From positions 261,029,816-261,093,815 of the forward strand of contig CM060975.1 of the NCBI GenBank assembly GCA_030765065.1: a stretch of 64,000 nucleotides of DNA. Reading direction: 5' to 3'. Below the pieces are notes generated by a model. That model did no database searches, had not been told where the DNA came from, and worked only from the letters and a program-made list of their open reading frames with translations. A program made the translations under genes and the position numbers. The stretch comes from Deroplatys truncata (taxonomy: Eukaryota > Arthropoda > Insecta > Mantodea > Mantidae). This document shows, one piece after another, positions 56,545 through 64,000 of the stretch; the stretch's first letter is position 1, and every line of letters begins with the position of its first letter.

Positions 56545-56965
56545 ACCGGCAGCGGCGTGGCCGAGTAGTTAGATCTCTCGCTCTCATCAAGGCCACCCAG
56601 GTTCAATCCCGGAGTTTATGATGTACAAAGCAGCATCTGGACGGTTTTTCTCCACGTTCCCCCTCCCGGTTTCATTCCACCGGTGCTCTATCACTTTTCC
56701 TATCATTCATCTCTCATCTACATCTATCATCCACTTCCTCGCTCTCATCCCGGGCGTGTGCTTGATCACCCACCCTAGTCTCTCACTCTCTGACTTGTAG
56801 GCTCACTGCCCCCCCCCTTCAGGCGTCTGCTCAAGGCTTTGTCGTATGTCCTGGGGAGTGAGTCCTCGGTTCCGGTAGGCGTTAAAAAGGGAAGGCTCTC
56901 TCCCAGTTGGGGGCCAGAGCCTAGTTGGGCTGTTTCCGCCTTATAGTTATTAATCGGTGAGTGCA
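56545..56965 (+). repeat. tRNA-derived SINE (Leu/Ser-like head), copy 2
   Basis: gcggcgtggccgagtagtta (A box region, about 56552-56571) and ggttcaatccc (B box, 56600-56610) match the head at 52169-52112. The body ggtttttctccacgttcccc corresponds to the ttttctccgggttctcc block. The 3' part (ccggtaggcgttaaaaaggg) differs from the 51.8-kb copy, so it may be a longer subfamily. Confidence 0.7.
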
Positions 56966-57039
56966 CTTTCAACCGCGATATTGAAATATACCAAACCAAT
57001 ATTTATATGATGGTGCGAGAAACCCTCCCTCCGAAAAAT

Positions 57040-57500
57040 AAAACTGATATTGCATTGATATACAGTAGGCTTTCTCTACTCACCTCTCTACAAACTATTC
57101 TTACAAAAGCTTATCGTTGTTAATCGACATACACTTTCATTATACATTTATTTGTAGGTATAAGAAGGTTACAGTAGGCTAAAGCTATAGTCAGAATTTT
57201 GAGAAACAGATTTCTATGTGATAACTTTGAAATCCCATGCTCTTTGCATGACCACAAGAAACAACGAATAGAGGCTTACACTCAAAAGAAGATTAAGTTG
57301 GTATTTAGAAATTCAAAGCATATGCTGGAAAAGTATGTTACAAAATATGTTATTTGACCTAAATAACGAGATCCAATTGTTCTAACATATTAAACCTTTT
57401 ATGTACTAAGATTTTGTCTCTTACGATTTACCAATTATACAAAACTAAGAATGCGTTATGTGTTATTTTCGGTTGCTATGTAAAACGCTGAAGTTATATT
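57040..57500 (-). repeat. Family C, 3' half
   Basis: ctactcacctctctacaaac, attcttacaaaagcttatcg, gtaggtataagaaggttaca, atcccatgctctttgcatga and ccaattatacaaaactaaga are in family order. Confidence 0.7.
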
Positions 57501-57529
57501 CAAACGACTTTGGTTTTACTTAGATTCTA

Positions 57530-58440
57530 CAAAATATTCATATAAAAGGCTTTTCTTCTATCTACTTCACGTTTTTTGTCTTGTCTTGCTCGATTCATAT
57601 TTCTGTAATTGATCCGGATGCACTTCAGCTTTGGGCTTATTGTGCTACCCGTATCATTCTAAAGCCAATTCATTATGCCTGCTCCCTTTACAAGGAATAC
57701 GGTCTCATAAGAGATGTGGTTTCAAATTCTCCTGGTTCTAAAAACATTTTATCAAAAGAAATATATCTCCTGTGAGCCAACACCTCACAGAAGCACACAA
57801 TGTGCTGGGCATCTGCAATTTAAATTACCCTGAAAAATTCTATCCTGTTAAGATGCTTTTTCATGCATGCCCTGGTTCTCAGCTGAAGGCTGTTTCAGTT
57901 AAGTAAATTTTTAGCTCTTTTCTTGTATGGTTTTCTAATAGTTCATCATGTTTGTTTCCTGGAGTTTTAAGCCGGGTTTTATGATATTATACTTTGAACC
58001 AGTTCTTAATAGCTTCTCTTACTAAACATTTAGATGATTCTAGAGCCAATCTGGCCAAATAAGTTGTGAAGCTGCTCCTTGTTCTGCAAGTTCAAATTGT
58101 TAATTTCCCTGTCACTCTGACAGGACTCAAATGAGTTGAACTTCATTCTGTTTACCAGTGTAAGCTCTCCTTATGTTTTCACGCATGCATTGAGTTATGC
58201 CATAAATTTCCGTTTCAAAAACAGTGGCATATTCAGGCAAGGTAAAAAAGCTTTACACCTTGGTCTTATGCCATCCTACTTCACGTTAATCGAGATAAAC
58301 AATTACAGAAATAGATTCGTTACATATTTCACTGGACGTACCTCCAAGGGGGATACAGAAAATCAATTCAATAGTTGTTAAAAAGCCGAATCGCTATATG
58401 CTGGCCCAGAAATTTCATACTCTTTGGAGAGGTATATTTG
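57530..58440 (-). repeat. Family C, copy split by a nested insertion
   Basis: The left part aaggcttttcttctatctac ends at 57573. The family continues at 58276 with cttcacgttaatcgagataa, aacaattacagaaatagatt, gaatcgctatatgctggcc and catactctttggaga. The 702 bases between do not belong to family C. Confidence 0.7.
57574..58275. mobile_element. Nested 702-bp insertion with 12-bp target-site duplication
   Basis: ctacttcacgtt is present at 57562-57573 and again at 58276-58287. Removing one copy plus the insert restores family C order. The insert is unrecognised. Read on the minus strand it ends in a short tandem caagacaagacaaaa, a tail like those of RTE-type LINEs or their SINEs. A variable-length 12-bp duplication fits target-primed reverse transcription. 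An open stretch at 57581-57775 (plus strand) has no motif. Confidence 0.7.
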
Positions 58441-58469
58441 TTAGTAGTTGGTAGTTGGAAGATATTTCA

Positions 58470-58619
58470 TGTTTATATGCACCACGTTTGGGAGCCAATT
58501 TGGAGTGGTGTTAATGTTTGTTTGTTTGTTAGCCCCACGTTGTGGAGCCAATTTGCGGGAGTATTAATGTTTGTGTTCGAAAGATGCTACTGTTTATCTG
58601 CCGCACGCATGGAATACAA
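58470..58619 (-). promoter_or_regulatory. Family B leader with tandem primer-site-like units
   Basis: On the minus strand, after the LTR: atgcgtgcggcag (complement of 58599-58611), ttggctccacaacgtggggc (complement of 58533-58552) and ttggctcccaaacgtggtgc (complement of 58479-58498). The last two are close to the tRNA-Lys1,2 primer site tggcgcccaacgtggggc and to the family A units, and they sit about 54 bases apart. Confidence 0.6.
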
Positions 58620-59422
58620 TTTGTCGCGGTAACTTCGTGTTATCTTTTACTGTCCTCCAGCTAGCTATGATTTCTCGGTCAAGCACTTCTCTTGTACAGG
58701 GTGTGTAAACGGAAAGGAGTTTTTATCCAAAGATAACACTGATAAAAGAATTTGTTTTACACTTTTATTCTCGTAACACATTATTCACTTTCACCTATTA
58801 ATCTTGACACTCGCCAAACTGAAACTGTTATAAGAACTTCTTTACTGCCCATTATTAATTCGCATACTTCAACTTTTTGTGTAATTAACTTTACGACACG
58901 AGAAATTTTTCATAAATTTGCTACGCGTAACCTGCAAGTCGATAAACTGTGCGATGTATTCACCATGACTGCTTCTGTTGAACTCGTCGACGTCTTATAC
59001 GCGAATACTTCTGTTGGACTCCGTGAAACTTGACTCTGACACGAATTTATACTCCTTCGCCCGATATGCCTAAAGATTTATAACCGAGCTGCCATTGGTT
59101 AATAAAACGCGCCAACATTAGCGTCTATATTTATATCCAATAAAAATTACGAAAACATATGCTCTAGGGAAAATGTTCCCGCAAATTCTAAGAAAAACAC
59201 GCCACTCTGACGTCATTTGCTCGTCTCTAATAATGATAAACAGCTCACCCCCTCGCTACATTATTGCACGCTATTATTGTCAGTTTCAGTAAGGCCGTAT
59301 AAACCCACTTCTCAACAATGTTTACAATCAACAAACATCTCAAATCAATGTCGCACAACAATGCATATTCACACTACAATCACTCTGACATTTACATTAT
59401 TGTGATACAAATTACTGCTTCA
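58620..59422 (-). mobile_element. LTR-like repeat family B, copy 2
   Basis: The reverse complement starts tgaagcagtaatttgtatca (end 59422). It shares with 49070-49916 the words tcctccagctagctatga, agataacactgataaaagaa, gcgccaacattagcgtctat, cgccactctgacgtcatttg and attgtcagtttcagt. It is followed on its 3' side by the leader at 58470-58619. Confidence 0.72.
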
Positions 59423-59449
59423 TCTTTCACGATATCGCGAGAAACAATT

Positions 59450-60080
59450 GTAAAGTGATAGCGCTTTAAATAAATAACAAGGCATTTAATATTCAAACAA
59501 CAGATATCTCGAAAATGGCTAATGCCACAAAAACGTTATTTGTAACACATTCTGTGGTCTAAAGATATCTACATCTTTTTGTTTGGTACTACTTTATCTA
59601 CCCCTCATTGTTTACCATTATACAAAATTATAAAAAATTTCTTCCAAATGAAGAGGGCAGAAAATTCAACTTGACATTTAATTTATATCATATCTTAAAG
59701 ATATGGTATTTTAATAAAAATTGTTGGAGTAATTTTTGAGAAAATAAAAAAAAATCTGACATGTAGAGGGTAATTTGGGGTGGGGGATTTTCTTGAAAAT
59801 CTTCGTGTCGCATCCTTGGATTTGTGCTTTACCGACTTTGCATTTTTCAGTTATGCTCTTTAGACACACGTGCACACACCCACAAACATGAGCCTTTTTC
59901 TCCTTTTTTAATTCAGGGGCGTCTTACCTTTTATACGTATGGACAGAGAAAGTAAAAATACCCTTTTTTATATATAGGATGCTTCCAAATATGTGTTACA
60001 TATGGTACATAGGTAGCAGAGAAAGACTCATGATATTGAATTTTTGGTGAAATGCAATACTTTCCTCTACTTACCATACA
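59450..60080 (-). repeat. Family C, copy lacking the extreme 3' end
   Basis: acagatatctcgaaaatggc, taccattatacaaaattat, the gatatggtattttaataaa phrase, gagggtaatttggggtggg, tcttcgtgtcgcatccttgg, a short acacacgtgcacacaccc at the microsatellite site, and 5' tttttggtgaaatgcaatac are in family order. Confidence 0.75.
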
Positions 60081-61499
60081 TGAGTACTAGAGAGAGCACA
60101 AATTGGATTGGCCACTCCCCTAGACCTGAACCCGGTACTCATTAGATGCAAGCTACAGTTGTTATCTGAGTCACCTCACTTCGCCGAAGTGAATGGCGCT
60201 GCGAACAAAGCATCTTCTTCTACATTGCCATTCAGTGTTTGTCCTGTGTTGATACGCAAAGTTGGAGACGTTTTTGTTGAATACGAAGCACCCATTTGTT
60301 ACGTGTCACGCAGAAGAAAAATGTTACTGCAGTTTTCCATCGAAAGATAATGTCTTCTCTTGAGTGCGGTTTACTTTTGTTTCTGATTTTATCTCTTGCG
60401 TTTACCTCTTATCTGTTTCTGCAGTTTTAGTTGTTATACTTTTACTCCTTTGAGATGTTGGGATGTACTTGATTGTTTGGACTCAGAAAGCCCTAAAAAG
60501 GAATAGTTTTGAGATTAGAGATTTGAGAGCAGAGATATGCTTGACGAGCTGAACCGTAGGAACAAATCAAGAAGACGAGCGAATGCAATACCCTGAGCGT
60601 ATTTACGTTGGTAATGACAAAGTTAAGCTTTATTTAGGCACTAGCCACGATTTTCTTTTACACTGCTAAATATCAAATCTTTAGGTGAGGTGGCCGGAAA
60701 GCACAACACATCCTTGCTTTTGTTTCGGAATTAATACATTTCGATGAAACAAAACGTATTATGGCATTACTACAGATAAGGATTTTTCTGAAGAACCCAG
60801 TAGTAAGCAAGACATTTCAGATAATGATTAAGACTTCATTGCATTACAGCTCTGCTTCTTAGAAGCAATTCAGTTATTATACAGTTAGTGTACAGCTCAT
60901 GTAGTTGGTATCGATTCAATTTCTCCTAAGCTATAAGCAAGCAGAGGGGTTTTAGTAAATAAAGTATCAAGCTAGGAATGTACCGAGAGTTGGCGAAGGA
61001 AGGAGAAGCGACTACGGCCTTGCAGTGTTCTCCGCAAACAAATGTGATGAACATTTGAAGGCATTAAATCTGATTTACCTGCTTTCGATGCAGGGAGTAA
61101 GGTTTATTAGAAGAATTAAAACAATATATGTCTTGTCATCGATAGTGTGGAATTAGTTTACGAAACAACATTTCAAAGGTTGTACATTTTTAAAAGCAAT
61201 ATATGATCTTATTAGTTTATGACACACCTTCTCGAAAGATTCTGATCTGTAGTTGAGGGCTGAGGAGATTAGGTAAAGACCCAGGTTCCTCATTTCTCCT
61301 TTCTAATAATGACAAATGTTCCTTGTTTGAATTACAATGTTGTTTAACATGATGTTTAAACGTCCTTTGAGCTCTATGTTACATGATGGTTTTGCCGTTT
61401 GTACTGAAGTGTTTCCTGCCACATTCCGTCATAAATGATTATAGCTTTCATGTATAAACTCTTGTTTGATTTAGACATAATGCCACAATTCATCACTGG
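60081..61499. other. No recognisable feature (1.4 kb)
   Basis: An 80-codon plus-strand open stretch at 60108-60350 contains a DLNP tetrapeptide like that of Tc1 transposases but nothing else of the family, so I do not assign it. The remainder is AT-rich. Confidence 0.35.
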
Positions 61500-61624
61500 C
61501 TTAGGTAAACTTGAGAGGATTATTGCTGCTGTTTGCACCACGTATTGCGGGAGATATGTTTCTTGGAGTGTTTGCCCTACGTACGACACAAACTTTCCGG
61601 TGGCCTTCGCCCCACGTTCACGAA
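61500..61624 (-). promoter_or_regulatory. Family A leader with three primer-site-like units
   Basis: The minus strand reads gaacgtggggcgaaggccac, then gtcgtacgtagggcaaac, then cccgcaatacgtggtgcaaa (complements of 61601-61620, 61570-61587 and 61532-61551). Each has a cgt(g/a)g(g/t)gc core about 35-40 bases apart. Confidence 0.55.
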
Positions 61625-62434
61625 TCAATTTTTTTATGTTTAATATTTGTTTAAATATTATATGTGTGCCTCGGCTGCGTCAGTAGTAACTTGCAGAAAC
61701 ACGTATCTCTTAGCAGGGATAGTACGGCTAAAGAATGAGGGCTTACACAGATTATAATTTTTTTTACTTCACTTCTTTTATTAATCCTTCCTACGGTTAA
61801 ATAACACTTCACTGATATATCATACTATAGAGCTGTGAGATTGTTATTGTTTTCACTTTTTAACACGTAAACTTTATATTATTCTCGCCGTAATGAAATT
61901 TTATGTCTCATAGTGAATACGTATAAAATCAAACTGCTCGGGAACGCTTCCTTGTAGCGTCTACCGCCTAAATTCGTACATTTACTCTATTTCAAGTCTC
62001 TTACTGGCTAATCCTATTCCAATAGAATACTTTTATTCAACGTTTAGCTTGACTAGTTGTTGATTGGCTATTTATAAACTGTTTTGAATGTTACATTATT
62101 GTTTCATGAATTATTAGTAGCCTTTATTAAACTTTCTAATTTATTGTTGTATCAGGTTACCTCATTCTTAGCATTTCGGCGTCTGCTTTATAATTCTGTT
62201 TGCTACGAAAGGTGCTCTGCTTCTATTCTCACAGCTCCTACTTCGTTAAACTATATAATATATATATACATAACATTATTATACATGTACATAATAATGT
62301 AAACATTAATACAGCGAGGGTAATATACACTTTATATATCATATTATATACATATTGCTTTTAGGCGGGCTGTTATATCATTTTATATTATATAATCAGA
62401 CTGGTATCATTTAAGTGTTAAAAATAATGCCTCA
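61625..62434 (-). mobile_element. LTR-like repeat family A, copy 6
   Basis: The reverse complement starts tgaggcattatttttaacac (end 62434), with caatgactg-type text diverged, the CCAAT/ATTGG set near 62010-62070, and gacgcagccgaggc near 61670. Minus orientation; no partner LTR within reach. Confidence 0.75.
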
Positions 62435-64000
62435 TATTATGCGCGAATAAATGGAACGGTCGCAACAAAACCGGCTGTTGGGGAGGGAAGGAGTCACTTA
62501 TACTCCGTACGGCAACAGGGTTGCGTTATTTACTTACTAAAATCCCTCTCCTGGTTATAAGTTATATCTATCAGCCTAACCATTGTTCTCCACTAAGGAA
62601 AAATCCCTGAGAGTTATACCTGCAGTGTAGAGGGGAATGGAGGAAAGACTACTACATAACAGCTTGAGTGACGTCATGAATTAATCTAATAGCTACTTAA
62701 AAACACATTTTAGACATACGTACATTTTGTATACACCGATGCAATCGTCAGAATCTTTCGGTGCGTTGGAGTCCGAGCCTTGTTTGACCTACAGTTGCTG
62801 ATTTTACAAATACCTAAAATTCCTAGTGAAATTATTCTGGAGTGACTTTCTTCAGGTTCTTCACTTTTATATTTTTTCCCAACGTAGAAGTTAGAGGTGA
62901 CCTCGGTGTGTTACGGAAGCCTTTGGATTCATGTCTACTTCCCATATTGCCGGTGATCTAAAACGTTCAGAAATGCCTCGCAATAGCATTATGGCAGTAC
63001 GCAACGCTCAGGAATAAGGTATAAACGACAGTCATGCAGTTCAGCACTTCGTTTCCAGCAACCACAGATTAAACTATCGAAATAAGATTTATAAAATGTT
63101 GTGTGTTTATTTGGAACATTAACTTGTCGTATTTGTTTTCCCATACATAAATACATATATTATTGGTTACCATCTGGAATAGCCTTCGTAATGTTACATC
63201 AAACTCAGATTAACGCCTTTTGAGGGCTCCCTAGCGAGCGCCCCTAATAAGGACTGTGATAGCTCGGTGCACAAACCAATTTATTTGGCCTTTGGAATGT
63301 CAACGTATAGGGTAGCTACCGCAGAAGTAAGTTCCTCGTCACTTGGAACTGCTCCCCAGGGCGGAGAAGGAAACTAGAAACCAGGGTAAACCAGAAATTT
63401 CCTTCCTTGATTGGTTTTCTTCGGTGTGCTCGTATTTCACTGCATCCTATCTCCTAGAAAGAAGTTCGTTATTTATACAGGACAAGTATTAAACGTGAAA
63501 ATGCTTTACTGCATGTTCACATGAGACAATAAACAACTGATTAACTATAATGAACTAATCAAAAGAGTGGTGGTTATTACTTTGACGTTACGGTTTAATA
63601 TGTGATGTTTTTCCCTATCTTGGCCTTCGCCCATATGAATATTATTCTACCAGGAAAAACAATACACAGCTTTACTTGTGTGACACTTCTAAAGATTGTT
63701 TATATAGGTAGAAATTTTCCAATAAATTTAATATTAATCTGGTTAAACATCTAATTGCTGCATGGTTAAGTGGTGCATTCGTTTGGGAAGTCAAAATGGC
63801 TAAACAAATGTTGAAAATAACCATCGTCGCAATAAAATAGTAAAGGAAAAATGGCTGAAATAGGTGATAAATTGTAAATTTATTGATGGGATTTTTGACT
63901 TTCTCTTTTACTAAAGTCTTATATTCATAGCATGATTTTAGAATGCAATTCTAGGGTTTTCAAAGGCTGTGAGACTTAAGCTAGAAGGACAAGTGAGTGA
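62435..64000. other. No recognisable feature (1.6 kb)
   Basis: Mixed-composition DNA to the window edge. A slightly GC-richer patch at 63230-63400 contains no motif I know. No ORF above 60 codons is credible here. Confidence 0.4.

Noticed and set aside
56552-56615. True tRNA gene (also considered for 30281-30340 and 52112-52169)
   Set aside because: A and B boxes are good, but the acceptor stems do not close and SINE bodies follow, so these are tRNA-derived SINE heads.
60108-60350. DLNP motif suggesting a Tc1 transposase
   Set aside because: Only the tetrapeptide matches; the downstream NP.E.W pattern and all other blocks are missing.
1-64000. CRISPR arrays, operons, ribosome binding sites, phage or plasmid origins
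   Set aside because: The window is clearly nuclear eukaryotic repeat DNA, with no spaced identical repeats or bacterial gene organisation.

Overview
This window looks like intergenic or deep-intronic DNA of a large, AT-rich, repeat-laden animal genome. It is most likely an insect: the mix of mariner and Tc1 relics, a Penelope-like element, non-LTR retrotransposon fragments and tRNA-headed SINEs fits a hemimetabolous insect such as a cockroach relative. The species is an inference that the sequence does not settle. No open reading frame reads as an intact host gene. Almost every recognisable piece is a decayed mobile element.

Layout. 0-4.4 kb: a fragment of the dominant dispersed repeat (called family C here), a small inverted-repeat element, and unrecognised AT-rich DNA. 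4.4-7.5 kb: a minus-strand Penelope-like retroelement with reverse transcriptase and GIY-YIG remnants. 8.7-11.2 kb: two non-LTR reverse-transcriptase scraps plus SINE pieces. 11.3-12.3 kb: the first of six LTR-like repeats (family A), followed by a leader carrying several tRNA-Lys primer-binding-site look-alikes. 15.2-17.1 kb: a Tc1-like transposase relic, a hairpin and a SINE. 17.6-25.7 kb: several family C copies. 26.3-28.8 kb: two family A LTRs in inverted orientation. 29.8-38.5 kb: transposase relics, SINEs, a repeat bearing heat-shock-element-like motifs, a mariner 5' half and a nearly complete dead Tc1 element (37027-38513). 39.4-39.9 kb: a minus-strand promoter-like block with perfect heat-shock elements and a TATA box. 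42.6-43.8 kb: a terminal-inverted-repeat element. 44.2-47.0 kb: another inverted pair of family A LTRs flanking a transposase fragment. 48.1-49.9 kb: a zinc-knuckle ORF1 relic and an LTR of a second family (B). 51.8-53.1 kb: a SINE with a clean 13-bp target-site duplication and an LTR-like block. 54-60 kb: more family C copies, a mariner 3' half, a SINE and a nested insertion with a 12-bp target-site duplication, then a second family B LTR. 61.5-62.4 kb: the sixth family A LTR. The rest, to 64 kb, is unrecognised.

Nothing here works as an operon or pathway; the story is one of layered insertions. The observations most worth follow-up are: (1) tandem primer-binding-site-like units in the leaders of families A and B; (2) paired clusters of heat-shock elements in two copies of a dispersed sequence, one of them beside a TATA box; (3) family C, whose copies carry different CA/GT-type microsatellites at the same internal position. 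All family assignments come from reading motifs by eye; no database search was run.
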